A stretch of DNA of 64,000 nucleotides, from positions 1-64,000 of the forward strand of contig NZ_JAGEKP010000004.1 in NCBI RefSeq assembly GCF_017565305.1. Direction: 5' to 3'. Each line of letters begins with the position of its first letter. The first letter of the stretch is position 1. Below the pieces are notes generated by a model. The model worked only from the letters and a program-made list of their open reading frames with translations, had not been told where the DNA came from and did no database searches. The stretch is from Leifsonia sp. TF02-11 (GTDB lineage: Bacteria > Actinomycetota > Actinomycetes > Actinomycetales > Microbacteriaceae). Positions 24,742 through 33,481 of this stretch are shown here, piece after piece. The translations under genes were made by a program, and so were the position numbers.

Positions 24742-24892
24742 TGCTCCATTGTCCTCGGTGCCGCTGACACCGCTCACCTCCGCTGGGACGCGGGCGTGGA
24801 GCAGTCCGCCTCGTCGTCGACGACCCAGCGGTTCCGTGTCGAAGCCGGGCGGCTGATCCCCCTCTGACCCAGCGCCGAGGGGCAGCTGATGT

Positions 24893-24910
24893 TATAGTGA
24901 GCAACGCTCA
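24893..24910 (+). promoter_or_regulatory. -10 element and palindrome upstream of the beta-flower-like gene
   Basis: TATAGT (24893-24898) is a good -10 hexamer. It overlaps by one base the inverted repeat TGAGC-AAC-GCTCA (24898-24910), which would cover the transcription start. The gene's ATG is at 24946, 9 nt after an AAAGGCG ribosome-binding site. Confidence 0.45.
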
Positions 24911-24945
24911 TGTCGTGATGCTGCCGACCCGAAAGGCGAACCGCG

Positions 24946-25281
24946 ATGATCGAATACCTGCACGACTCCCAGGGCGTCTGGATCGCCTACCGGAGCGGGC
25001 CACAGGAGCGCTTCCTGTTCAATCCGGACGGCGACTGGATCGGCTGGTTCCCGTGGGGCGACGGCGACGTGGTGACGCCCGACGGCGCCTACCTCGGCAC
25101 AATTCACGGCGACCGTCTGTTCGCCGACGCCGACCATCCCTATCGCGGCGACCCCGGTTACCCGGGAGCTCCTGGACACCCCGGAGCCGCGCCCTATCCG
25201 GGTGCGGGGACGTACTCGGGGCTCCCGGCACAGTGCGCCGACGTCCCGAGCGCCCTGCTCTGGCCGCGCATCGCCTCCTGA
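24946..25281 (+). CDS. Small protein with Gly/Trp repeats and a collagen-like tail
   Basis: A 111-residue protein. The first 65 residues repeat a short beta pattern (a polar residue, Gly, then a hydrophobic/aromatic pair): GVWIAYR, GDWIGWF, GDVVTPDG, GAYLGTI. This looks like the small four-bladed 'beta-flower' proteins of actinobacteria. The tail is a Gly-Pro-Tyr repeat (PGYPGAPGHPGAAPYPGAG) and then a non-repetitive end. There is no signal peptide. The function is unknown. The promoter is discussed separately. Confidence 0.7.
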   Translation: MIEYLHDSQGVWIAYRSGPQERFLFNPDGDWIGWFPWGDGDVVTPDGAYLGTIHGDRLFADADHPYRGDPGYPGAPGHPGAAPYPGAGTYSGLPAQCADVPSALLWPRIAS

Positions 25282-25297
25282 AACGGCTGCGACGGGC

Positions 25298-25756
25298 TCA
25301 GCCCGCCAGCGCCGTCAACCGCGACCGCAACTCGGGCCACGACGCGCTGAAGCCGGGGTGCAGCGGGAGGTCGGCGACCTGCGGCACGGAGACCCACCGC
25401 AGTTCGATGCTCTCGACGTCGGCCATGTGCGGCTCGAAGGCCCTGACCGCCTGCGCGACGACCGTGGTGTACGACCAGAACCCGAGGTCGAGCACGCTCG
25501 TGAACAGGACTTCTACGGCGTCGGCGGGCACGGCGGCCTCCTCCGCCGCTTCGCGCAGTGCCCCCTCCACGGCGGTCTCGCCCTCGTGACGGGCGCCCCC
25601 GGGGAGTCCCCAGGTGCCGCCGAAGTGGCTCCAGTCGGCGCGATGCTGCAGCAGCACGCCGCGACGCAGATCGTGCACGAGCAGCCCTGCTGCGCCGAAG
25701 CGGCCCCAGAACCGTTCGCCGTTCGGACCTTCCACCCATGCGTCGCCGGAGTTCAC
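25298..25756 (-). CDS. Nudix hydrolase
   Basis: A 152-residue Nudix protein. The box GGARHEGETAVEGALREAAE, continuing EAAV, fits G-x5-E-x7-REUxEExGU with Ala in place of the final Gly. WGLPGG precedes it, as in MutT-type enzymes. It likely hydrolyses a nucleoside-diphosphate-linked substrate in the cytoplasm; the specificity is unknown. It converges with the beta-flower-like gene and diverges from the channel gene 61 bp away. A different Nudix gene lies only 770 bp further on. Confidence 0.88.
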   Translation of the reverse strand: MNSGDAWVEGPNGERFWGRFGAAGLLVHDLRRGVLLQHRADWSHFGGTWGLPGGARHEGETAVEGALREAAEEAAVPADAVEVLFTSVLDLGFWSYTTVVAQAVRAFEPHMADVESIELRWVSVPQVADLPLHPGFSASWPELRSRLTALAG

Positions 25757-25817
25757 GTCTCCACGTTAGCCGCCCGCTCGGGATGCTGACGCCCCATGAC
25801 GGTCCTAGGGTGTTGCA

Positions 25818-26528
25818 ATGACACTCGAACGTTGGCGCCACCTCACCGAGTGGCCGCTCACCGCCGCCGCCGCGGTGTTCCTCGTCGCCTACGCCTGGGA
25901 GGTCATCGCAGATCTCCACGGGCCGCAGCTCGTCGTCGCCGAATCCGTCATCTGGGCGACGTGGTGCGTGTTCCTCATCGACTACGCCGTATGCCTCGCC
26001 CTCGCGCCGCACCGGTGGAGATGGTTCTACACCCACCTGTTCGATCTCGCGATCGTCGTGCTGCCGATGCTGCGGCCGCTGCGGTTGCTGCGACTGGTCA
26101 CGATCCTGGCCATCCTGCAGCGGAGCGCAGGAACCGCCTTCCGCGGGCGCGTCCTCGTGTACGTCGTCGGCGCGGGCGGACTGCTGGTCTTCACGGCGGC
26201 CCTTGCCGCGCTGGACGCGGAGCGCGGCGCGCCGCACGCGCACATCGAGACCTTCCCGCAGGCGGTCTGGTGGGCGTTCGAGACGATCTCCACCGTCGGT
26301 TACGGCGACTACACGCCGGTCACCGACGTCGGCAGGCTGGTCGCCGTCGGCCTGATGATCGGCGGGATCGCCACGCTCGGCATCGTGACTGCGACCCTCG
26401 CGTCGTGGATCGTCGACCGGGTCGCGCAGACCGAGATCGACACCCGGTCGGCCACGCGCGGCCAGATCCGCGAGCTCTCCGCGCAGGTCGCCGAGTTGAA
26501 GGCGATCCTCGAGAAGAAGTCCGCCTGA
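25818..26528 (+). CDS. Voltage-gated-type potassium channel
   Basis: A 236-residue ion channel subunit. The selectivity filter TVGYGDYTP is intact, preceded by the pore helix QAVWWAFETIS and followed by the last transmembrane helix (VGLMIGGIATLGIVTATLAS). Upstream are four helices, and RPLRLLRLVTIL resembles a short, weakly charged S4. A C-terminal coiled coil of about 35 residues (QIRELSAQVAELKAILEKK) probably makes the tetramer. The stop overlaps the start of the next Nudix gene by one base, so the two are co-translated. Confidence 0.92.
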   Translation: MTLERWRHLTEWPLTAAAAVFLVAYAWEVIADLHGPQLVVAESVIWATWCVFLIDYAVCLALAPHRWRWFYTHLFDLAIVVLPMLRPLRLLRLVTILAILQRSAGTAFRGRVLVYVVGAGGLLVFTAALAALDAERGAPHAHIETFPQAVWWAFETISTVGYGDYTPVTDVGRLVAVGLMIGGIATLGIVTATLASWIVDRVAQTEIDTRSATRGQIRELSAQVAELKAILEKKSA

Positions 26529-27004
26529 TGGTCCAGCGCAGCGCCGCTGTGCTCCTGCACCGCGAGGGCGCCGACGGTCGCGAGGTCTGGATCGCGCACA
26601 TGGGCGGCCCGTTCTGGGCGCGCAAGGACGAGGGTGCCTGGTCACTGCCGAAGGGGCTCGTCGAGGAGGGGGACGCTGACGAACTCGCCGCGGCCCGGCG
26701 CGAGTTCGCCGAGGAGATAGGGACGCCCTCCCCCGACGCCGACTACATCGCACTGGGCGAGTTCAGGGCGTCGTCCAAGACGTTCGTGGTGTTCGCGGCC
26801 GAGACCGACTTCGGGCCGATCGAGCTCGCCAGTAACACGTTCGAGCTCGAATGGCCCCCGCGCTCCGGAATCCTGCGGGCGTTTCCCGAGGTGGACGCCG
26901 CAGGCTGGTTCCCGATCGAGGAGGCGCGCACGAAACTCTCGAAAGGGCAGCGGCCCATTCTGGACGCGCTGCTGCTCCGCCTCCACGACATCCAAGATCG
27001 CTAG
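26528..27004 (+). CDS. Nudix hydrolase (AP4A-hydrolase-like)
   Basis: A 158-residue Nudix enzyme. The box GLVEEGDADELAAARREFAE, then EIG, follows WSLPKGLVEEG. The KG-x-xEEGD-type beginning and the FWARKDEGAWS lead resemble the diadenosine-polyphosphate subgroup. ATG 26528 shares its A with the channel stop codon, fixing the start. Coupling with a potassium channel is unusual; it may reflect only gene neighbourhood, or turnover of a nucleotide signal for the channel. Confidence 0.87.
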   Translation: MVQRSAAVLLHREGADGREVWIAHMGGPFWARKDEGAWSLPKGLVEEGDADELAAARREFAEEIGTPSPDADYIALGEFRASSKTFVVFAAETDFGPIELASNTFELEWPPRSGILRAFPEVDAAGWFPIEEARTKLSKGQRPILDALLLRLHDIQDR

Positions 27005-27065
27005 CGCGCTGAGCCCCTCCTCGGTCGTATCGTTGGGAGCACAAGCCGGGACGAAGGAGGAGCAG

Positions 27066-27455
27066 GTGGCGGCGAAGAAGAAGGCTGAGAAAGAGGCCGA
27101 GAAGGCCCTGATCACTGCACGGGCCGCGGTCGACGAGGCCCAGCGCCTGGTCAAGAAGCTCGACAAGAAGACCCGCAAAGAGGCGGACGACCTCGCCGCA
27201 GCGCTCGAACAGGCCGCGAAAGACGCCAAGAAGGCCGTACAGCGCGCGCGCAAGACCGCTGAGCAGGCTGCGAAGGACGCCAAGCAGAAGGCGCAGACGG
27301 CCAGGGAGAAGGCGCGAACCGCCGCCTCCGTCCCCGCCGCGAGCACCGGCATCCCGACCTTCCGCGACCTGCGCGATCGGGCGAAGGCGCAGGGCATCCA
27401 GGGCTATTCGCGAATGAACAAGGCGCAGCTGCTCCACGCCCTCGGCGAGGGCTAG
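27066..27455 (+). CDS. Lys/Ala-rich coiled-coil protein with a Rho_N-like end
   Basis: A 129-residue basic protein. The first 95 residues are a long continuous coiled coil made almost only of Ala, Lys, Glu and Arg. The end, TFRDLRDRAKAQGIQGYSRM followed by NKAQLLHALG, is the small Rho N-terminal/SAP-like helical domain that binds nucleic acid. A strong AAGGAGG lies upstream of GTG 27066. It may be a histone-like or nucleoid-associated protein. It is followed by 63 bp containing a palindrome, then the NRPS gene. Confidence 0.8.
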   Translation: MAAKKKAEKEAEKALITARAAVDEAQRLVKKLDKKTRKEADDLAAALEQAAKDAKKAVQRARKTAEQAAKDAKQKAQTAREKARTAASVPAASTGIPTFRDLRDRAKAQGIQGYSRMNKAQLLHALGEG

Positions 27456-27484
27456 GGAGTGACGCCCGACGACCGCGTGTTCAC

Positions 27485-27511
27485 CGGCCGGTAACCGGCC
27501 GCTCCTACGGT
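27485..27511 (+). promoter_or_regulatory. Palindrome and -10 upstream of the Pls-type NRPS
   Basis: CGGCCGGT-A-ACCGGCCG (27485-27501) is a perfect dyad with a single central base. Five bases later is TACGGT (27506-27511), which ends 7 nt before the GTG, so the mRNA may be nearly leaderless. The palindrome sits where a repressor would cover the promoter. No typical -35 is visible. Confidence 0.5.
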
Positions 27512-27518
27512 TGCGGCC

Positions 27519-30500
27519 GTGACTGACACCTCCGCGCGGCCGGCGATCCTCTCGGCGCTGGCCGCGGCGCCCCCGCCGCGAACCCTGATCGACATCCTCC
27601 GCGAGCAGGCGGTGCGGAACCCTCAGGCCTCGGCGATCGAGGACGCGACCGGTGCGCTCAGCTACCGCGAGCTGCTCGCGCGCGTCGTCGCGACCGCCGC
27701 CCGTCTGCACGAGGCCGGCGTGCGCCGCGGCGACCGGGTCGGCGTGCGGATGACTTCCGGCAGCCGTGAGTTGTACCTCGCGATCCTCGGCGTGCTCGCC
27801 GCCGGCGCCGCCTACGTGCCCGTCGACGCGGACGACCCGCAGGAGCGCGCCGATCTGGTCTTCGGCGAAGCCGACGTGCGGGGAATCATCACCGACGACG
27901 GCTACCTCCCGACCGCCTCGGTCGACGCGGTGCCCGTCGACGCGGTCGTCGCGGACGCCGCTCCCGTCGTGCCGCACGCCGTGCAGGCGGGCGATCCGCA
28001 CCCGAGCACGTCGAGCCTGCCGCTGATCGAGCCTCCGACGCCGCAGGACGACGCCTGGATCATCTTCACGTCCGGCTCGACAGGGACGCCCAAGGGCGTG
28101 GCCGTGAGCCACCGGTCCGCGGCCGCTTTCGTCGACGCAGAGGCACGACTGTTCCTGCAGGAGGAACCCATCGGCCCGGGCGATCGCGTGCTGGCCGGAC
28201 TGTCGGTCGCGTTCGACGCCTCCTGCGAGGAGATGTGGCTCGCCTGGGGCCACGGTGCGTGCCTGGTGCCCGCGCCGCGCTCGCTCGTGCGCACCGGCAT
28301 GGATCTCGGCCCGTGGCTTGCCGCACGCCGCATCTCGGTGGTGTCGACGGTTCCCACGCTCGCCGCCCTCTGGCCGACCGATGCGCTCGACACCGTCCGG
28401 TTGCTGATCTTCGGCGGCGAAGCGTGCCCGCCCGAACTGGTCAACCGGCTCGCCGTCGAGGGACGGGAGGTCTGGAACACCTACGGCCCCACCGAGGCGA
28501 CCGTCGTGGCCTGTGCGAGCCTGCTCACGGCCGGCGAGCCGGTGCGGATCGGGCTGCCGCTCGACGGCTGGGACCTGGCCGTCGTCGGACCGGACGGTTC
28601 CCCGGTCGCCGACGGCGAGAGCGGCGAGCTCATCATCGGAGGTGTCGGTCTCGCCCGCTACCTCGACCCGGCGAAGGACGCCGAGAAGTACGCTCCCCTG
28701 CCCTCGCTCGGCTGGGAACGCGCGTACCGCAGCGGCGACCTCGTGCGCTTCGACCCGGCAGGACTCTTCTACCTCGGCCGCGCCGACGACCAGGTGAAGG
28801 TCGGCGGCCGCCGCATCGAGCTCGGCGAGGTGGAGGCCGCGCTGCAGCAGCTGCCCGGCGTCTCCGGAGCAGCGGCCGCCGTGCGCAGGAGCGCAGCGGG
28901 CAACGATGTGCTGGTCGGCTACCTCGCCGTGCCGGAGCGCTCGCTCTTCGACCGACGCGCCGCACTGGAGGAGCTGCGGGCCGAACTTCCCGCCGCACTG
29001 GTGCCGTTGCTGGCTGTGGTGGACGAGCTCCCCGTGCGGACCTCCGGGAAGGTCGACAGAGCGGCGCTGCCCTGGCCGCTCGAGGACGATGCCGAGGACA
29101 CCCCGGACCTCGACCCGGTCTCCGAAGCGCTCGCCGTCGACTGGCGGAGCGTCCTCGGTCTCCCGGTCGGCGGTCTCGACGACAACTTCTTCGACCTCGG
29201 AGGAGGTTCGCTGGCGGCGGCCCAGCTGGTCTCCCTGGTGCGCAGGCGCCACCCCGACATCACGGTCGCCGACATCTACGCGCACCCCCGCTTCGGATCG
29301 CTCGCCGCTGCTCTCGCGGAGAGCTCGCCGTCGGCGTCAGCCGCCTCCACACACGTCGTGCCGCCGACTCCTCGACGGATGCAAGTGCTGCAGACCCTGC
29401 TCGGCGTCCCGCTCTTCATCCTCAACGGGATGCGCTGGCTGCTCTACCTGCTGACCGCCGCCGCGGTGCTCCGGCCGTTCGGCGGTTTCGGCTTCCTGCC
29501 GGACGTGAACCTGGTCTGGCTCATCGTCGGCCTGCTCGTCTTCGTCACACCGTGGGGCCGGATGGCGATCGCGGTCGTCGCCGCGCGCCTGCTGCTGGCG
29601 GGTGTCAAGGCGGGCGACTTCCCGCGCGGGGGTGGGGTGCACCTGCGCCTATGGCTCGCCGAACAGGTCGCCCACCAGATCGGTGCCGCGAGCCTGGCCG
29701 GCGCGCCGTGGATCAGCTACTACGCCCGCGCGCTCGGGGCGACCGTCGACCGCGGGGTCGACCTGCACGCGCTGCCCCCGGTCACCGGCATGCTCCGCAT
29801 CGGCGCCGGGGCCTCCATCGAGCCGGAGGTCGACCTGGCCGGGTACTGGATCGACGGCGACCTGGTGCGGATCGGGGAGATCCGGATCGGCGCCGGCAGC
29901 TCGGTCGGCGCGCGCAGCTCACTCATGCCGGGCGCGAAGATCGGTCGCGACGCGACCGTCGCGCCGGGATCGGCGGTCTTCGGCCGGGTACCCGCCGGGC
30001 AGAACTGGGCGGGGTCGCCGGCGGTCCGTGTCGGCAAGGCTCGCGAGTGGTGGCCGGCCGAGCGTCCGCCGCGCCGCACGCGCTGGGTCGCCGCCTACGC
30101 CGCTGCATCCCTCGTCGTCTCACTCGTGCCGGTGGTCGCCCTCGCGGTCGGAGGTCTGGTCGTCGCGGCTTTCACGCGCGGCGCGACCTCCCTCTCCGGC
30201 GCCGTGCCGGGGGCGCTGGCCGCCATCGTGCCCGCCACGCTGGCCTCGGGTGTCGTCCTGGCCGGCCTCGTCGTCGTGCTGGTGAGGCTGCTCGGACTCC
30301 GCCTCCGCGAGGGCGTGTACCCGGTGCGCAGCAGGGCCGGTTGGCAGGTGTGGTCGACGGAGCGTCTTCTCGACATGGCGCGCACGGTCCTGTTCCCGCT
30401 GTACTCCAGCCTGTTCACCCCGGTCTGGCTGCGGATGCTCGGTGCGAGGGTCGGCCGCGATGTCGAGGCGTCCACCGTGCTGCTCCTTCCGGCGATGACC

Positions 30501-31493
30501 AAGATCCGCGACGGCGCGTTCCTGGCCGACGACACGCTCGTGGCGTCGTACGAGCTCGGCGGCGGGTACGTCCGGGTGGCGGAGGCCGAGATCGGCACCA
30601 GAGCATTCCTCGGCAACTCCGGCATGGCCGGCGGCGGCAACCGGGTGCCGCGCGACGGGCTGGTCGCCGTACTGTCCGTCGCGCCCCGCAAGGCGAAGGC
30701 CGGATCGTCGTGGCTCGGCTCTCCCCCGGTCAAACTGCGCAGGCGCGCCCAGGACGCCGACCTCTCGCGCACGTTCGAGCCGCCAACGGCCCTCCGTGTC
30801 GCTCGTGCGGCGTGGGAGCTGCTGCGCATCGTCCCGGTCTTCGTCACCTGCGCGATCGGCCTCGCGGTGCTCCTCGCATTGGGGGCGCTCTCGGAGAGCC
30901 TGGGGATCGTGTGGGCGATCGTGCTGAGCGGTCCCGTCCTGCTCGTCGCCGGTGCGGTGGCCGCGGCCGTCAGCACGGCAGCCAAGTGGGTCCTGCTCGG
31001 CCGGCTCAAGGCCGGCGAGCATCCGCTCTGGTCGTCGTTCATCTGGCGCAGCGAGGTCTCCGACACCTTCACGGAGATGGTGGCCGCGCCCTGGTTCGCC
31101 TGGTCGGCGGCAGGCACCCCCGCGTTGGTGTGGTGGCTGCGCAGCCTCGGAGCACGGATCGGCAGCGGCGTCTGGATCGACAGCTACTGGCTGCCGGAGG
31201 CCGACCTGGTCGAACTGGGCGACGCATCCACGGTCAACCGGGGCTGCGTCGTGCAGACGCACCTGTTCCATGATCGAATCATGAGCATGGACGAGGTGAT
31301 CATCGAACGCGGCGGCACGCTGGGGCCGCACAGCGTCATCCTCCCCGCCGCTGCGATCGGCGCCGACGCGACCGTCGGGCCCGCGTCCCTGGTGATGCGC
31401 GGCGAGACCGTGCCCGACCGGAGCCGCTGGAGCGGCAACCCGATCGGCCCGTGGCGGGATGTGACGGTGCGCGAGTACCGTGCGGTGCGATGA
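27519..31493 (+). CDS. Pls/PosA-type NRPS, putative homo-poly(amino acid) synthetase
   Basis: A single-module membrane NRPS of 1,324 residues with the architecture of epsilon-poly-L-lysine synthetase (Pls). Order: adenylation domain 20-520 (TSGSTGTPKG at 184, YGPTE at 322, TSGK with catalytic Lys511); carrier domain near 530-600 with phosphopantetheine Ser564 in DNFFDLGGGS; then about six membrane helices interleaved with three tandem left-handed-helix-like domains (about 730-850, 970-1085, 1205-1324). It has no HHxxxDG condensation domain and no thioesterase. The pocket residues read by hand alignment are D-A-E-S-I-G-T-V-V-K, close to published lysine codes. Acidic Glu at the third position suits a cationic side chain. 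Product inferred, not proven: poly-lysine or a related diamino acid. Confidence 0.88.
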   Translation: MTDTSARPAILSALAAAPPPRTLIDILREQAVRNPQASAIEDATGALSYRELLARVVATAARLHEAGVRRGDRVGVRMTSGSRELYLAILGVLAAGAAYVPVDADDPQERADLVFGEADVRGIITDDGYLPTASVDAVPVDAVVADAAPVVPHAVQAGDPHPSTSSLPLIEPPTPQDDAWIIFTSGSTGTPKGVAVSHRSAAAFVDAEARLFLQEEPIGPGDRVLAGLSVAFDASCEEMWLAWGHGACLVPAPRSLVRTGMDLGPWLAARRISVVSTVPTLAALWPTDALDTVRLLIFGGEACPPELVNRLAVEGREVWNTYGPTEATVVACASLLTAGEPVRIGLPLDGWDLAVVGPDGSPVADGESGELIIGGVGLARYLDPAKDAEKYAPLPSLGWERAYRSGDLVRFDPAGLFYLGRADDQVKVGGRRIELGEVEAALQQLPGVSGAAAAVRRSAAGNDVLVGYLAVPERSLFDRRAALEELRAELPAALVPLLAVVDELPVRTSGKVDRAALPWPLEDDAEDTPDLDPVSEALAVDWRSVLGLPVGGLDDNFFDLGGGSLAAAQLVSLVRRRHPDITVADIYAHPRFGSLAAALAESSPSASAASTHVVPPTPRRMQVLQTLLGVPLFILNGMRWLLYLLTAAAVLRPFGGFGFLPDVNLVWLIVGLLVFVTPWGRMAIAVVAARLLLAGVKAGDFPRGGGVHLRLWLAEQVAHQIGAASLAGAPWISYYARALGATVDRGVDLHALPPVTGMLRIGAGASIEPEVDLAGYWIDGDLVRIGEIRIGAGSSVGARSSLMPGAKIGRDATVAPGSAVFGRVPAGQNWAGSPAVRVGKAREWWPAERPPRRTRWVAAYAAASLVVSLVPVVALAVGGLVVAAFTRGATSLSGAVPGALAAIVPATLASGVVLAGLVVVLVRLLGLRLREGVYPVRSRAGWQVWSTERLLDMARTVLFPLYSSLFTPVWLRMLGARVGRDVEASTVLLLPAMTKIRDGAFLADDTLVASYELGGGYVRVAEAEIGTRAFLGNSGMAGGGNRVPRDGLVAVLSVAPRKAKAGSSWLGSPPVKLRRRAQDADLSRTFEPPTALRVARAAWELLRIVPVFVTCAIGLAVLLALGALSESLGIVWAIVLSGPVLLVAGAVAAAVSTAAKWVLLGRLKAGEHPLWSSFIWRSEVSDTFTEMVAAPWFAWSAAGTPALVWWLRSLGARIGSGVWIDSYWLPEADLVELGDASTVNRGCVVQTHLFHDRIMSMDEVIIERGGTLGPHSVILPAAAIGADATVGPASLVMRGETVPDRSRWSGNPIGPWRDVTVREYRAVR

Positions 31494-32821
31494 CCACGGC
31501 TCCCACCAGCGCTGACGCGGCTCCCGCCGCCTCCCACGCCTACCTTCCGCGCTCCGGCACCGACGACTTCTCGGTGCTCTCCTACGATCTCGACCTCGGC
31601 TACAAGGTCGCCACCAATCGCCTCGACGGCACCGCTGTGATCCGCGGGCGGGCGAACGTCGCACTCTCGGCGATCTCGCTCGACCTGGTGCATCTGCGCG
31701 CCAAGCGCGTCCGGCTCGACGGCGACAAGCGCACCCGCTTCACGCAGTCGCCCACGCACGTGCGGGTGAAGCCGGCCAGACCGATCCCCGCGGGGAGTGA
31801 GTTCACGGTCGAGATCGCCTACGACGGCTCCCCGGTCCCCCGCCGCACCCGCTGGGGCACGCTGGGCTGGGAGGAGCTCAGCGACGGCGTCATCGTCGCT
31901 TCGCAGCCGTCCGGCGCGCCGACGTGGTTCCCGTGCAACGACCGGCCGTCCGACAAGGCCGCCTACCGCATCACGGTCACCACCGAGCAGCCGTACACGG
32001 TGCTCGCCACCGGCGAACTCGTGGAGCACACCGTCAGCGGAGGACGCGGCACCTGGACGTTCGAGCGCACCGAGCCGACGGCGACCTACCTCGCCGCTGT
32101 GCAGATCGGCCGCTACGTGCTGGAGCCGCGCCGCACCGACGGTGTCGAGTGGGTGATCGCCTACCCGCCGGCGCTGGCGCGACGCGTCCTCGCGGACTTC
32201 GCACCGGTCGGCCGGATGCTCGAGTGCTTCCAGGAACGCTTCGGCCCGTACCCGTTCCCGTCGTACACGGTCGTGGTGACCGAGGACCCGCTGGAGATCC
32301 CGCTGGAGTCGCAGGGCATGGCGACGTTCGGCGCCTCCCACGTCGACGGCCGAGGCGGCTCCGAGCGTCTGATCGCGCACGAACTCGCCCACCAGTGGTT
32401 CGGCAACAGCGTGGGCGTGGCCTCCTGGAGCGACATCTGGCTCAACGAAGGCTTCGCCTGCTACGCCGAGTGGATCTGGTCCGAGTATGCGGGCGGCGCG
32501 ACGGCGAACACACTCGCCCGCACCCACCACGCCGGCCTGCGACTCAAGCCGAAGGACCTCGTGCTCGCCGACCCCGGCGTCGACCACATGTTCGACGACC
32601 GGGTCTACAAGCGAGGAGCCTGCCTGCTGCACGCGCTGCGCCGACGGCTCGGCGACGACCGGTTCTTCGAGCTGCTCCGCGGCTGGTCGGCCACGCGCCG
32701 CTACGGGACGGCGTCGTCCGACCAGTTCGAGGCGTTCGCGGCCGGGTACTCGGAGGAGCCGCTCGACGCGTTCTTCGACGCGTGGCTGCGGGAGACGCCG
32801 TTGCCCTCGCTGGGGGCGTAG
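31490..32821 (+). CDS. M1-family metallopeptidase coupled to the Pls-type NRPS
   Basis: A 443-residue zinc aminopeptidase-like enzyme. The zinc site is HELAHQWFGN (His297, His301) plus Glu320 in WLNEG, exactly the HExxH-x18-E spacing. The exopeptidase block of the family is replaced by LESQGMATFG, as in the actinobacterial short group. Only the N-terminal beta and catalytic domains are present; the usual C-terminal superhelix is missing (a full enzyme is about 850 residues). There is no signal peptide. ATG 31490 overlaps the NRPS stop by four bases, so the two are co-translated. I infer a role in trimming or degrading the polymer. M1-type peptidases have been linked to poly-lysine breakdown in Streptomyces producers, as I recall. 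Confidence 0.9.
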   Translation: MTTAPTSADAAPAASHAYLPRSGTDDFSVLSYDLDLGYKVATNRLDGTAVIRGRANVALSAISLDLVHLRAKRVRLDGDKRTRFTQSPTHVRVKPARPIPAGSEFTVEIAYDGSPVPRRTRWGTLGWEELSDGVIVASQPSGAPTWFPCNDRPSDKAAYRITVTTEQPYTVLATGELVEHTVSGGRGTWTFERTEPTATYLAAVQIGRYVLEPRRTDGVEWVIAYPPALARRVLADFAPVGRMLECFQERFGPYPFPSYTVVVTEDPLEIPLESQGMATFGASHVDGRGGSERLIAHELAHQWFGNSVGVASWSDIWLNEGFACYAEWIWSEYAGGATANTLARTHHAGLRLKPKDLVLADPGVDHMFDDRVYKRGACLLHALRRRLGDDRFFELLRGWSATRRYGTASSDQFEAFAAGYSEEPLDAFFDAWLRETPLPSLGA

Positions 32822-32852
32822 GGGCGGAGCGTGCGGATCGGGCCGCGGCGGC

Positions 32853-33368
32853 TCAGACCTGACGGTCCTCGGGTCGGCGCTCCTCGCCCGTGATGCCGTC
32901 GATGCGCGGCGCGCTGTGCGACGGCGCGGTGTGCGATGCCTCGGCGTTCGCGGGCGCTTCCGTGCGGCGCGGCGGGAGGCTCTCTTCGCCGTTCGCGCCT
33001 GCACGGGTCTCCACACGATTGCCGTGCCGGTCCGTCTCGACATCCGGGTCGACGCTGTCGGCGCGGGCGAGCTTGTGCTCCTGCTCCGCGCGTGCTTCGG
33101 CAGCGGCGCGCTCCCGCTCGTCGGCCTCGCGCCGCAGGCGCTCGGCGTCGACTTCGGCCTGCTTGGCGTCCGCTGCGGCGCGGGCGGACTTCGCCTCCCG
33201 TTCGCGCGCGGCGAGCTCAGCCCGTGCCGCGTCCTCTCGGAGGTCCGCGGCGCGGCGCCGGTCGGCCTCCTGCTTGCGCCGTCGCCCCACCGTGGCGGCG
33301 ACGATGATGATCGCGATGACGACCACCACGATCACGACGATCAGGACGATCCATCCGATTGTGTTCAT
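32853..33368 (-). CDS. Membrane-anchored coiled-coil protein of unknown function
   Basis: A 171-residue protein. The first 27 residues form one transmembrane helix made almost only of Ile and Val (IGWIVLIVVIVVVVIAIII), which anchors the rest in the cytoplasm or outside. Residues 30-110 are a highly charged coiled coil with heptads of Ala, Glu and Arg. The tail is polar and disordered (ETDRHGNRVETRAG). I recognise no family beyond general similarity to actinobacterial 'membrane anchored, charged' proteins. ATG 33368 is taken as start because the frame upstream lacks the hydrophobic leader context. Confidence 0.72.
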   Translation of the reverse strand: MNTIGWIVLIVVIVVVVIAIIIVAATVGRRRKQEADRRRAADLREDAARAELAAREREAKSARAAADAKQAEVDAERLRREADERERAAAEARAEQEHKLARADSVDPDVETDRHGNRVETRAGANGEESLPPRRTEAPANAEASHTAPSHSAPRIDGITGEERRPEDRQV

Positions 33369-33481
33369 GCCACGGCACCGTACGCCGAGGAGCCCATCAC
33401 ACGAGGGCCTTGCGCTCGAGCGCCGGAGGTGCAGTACAGGGCTCCAGCACATACCCCGACGCCGCATCCGCGACATTCACC

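Noticed and set aside
24741-24777. Upstream ATG start of the polymerase-like gene
   Set aside because: The extra 12 residues (MSGVSGTEDNGA) lack conservation as I recall it; the GTG gives the usual first strand.
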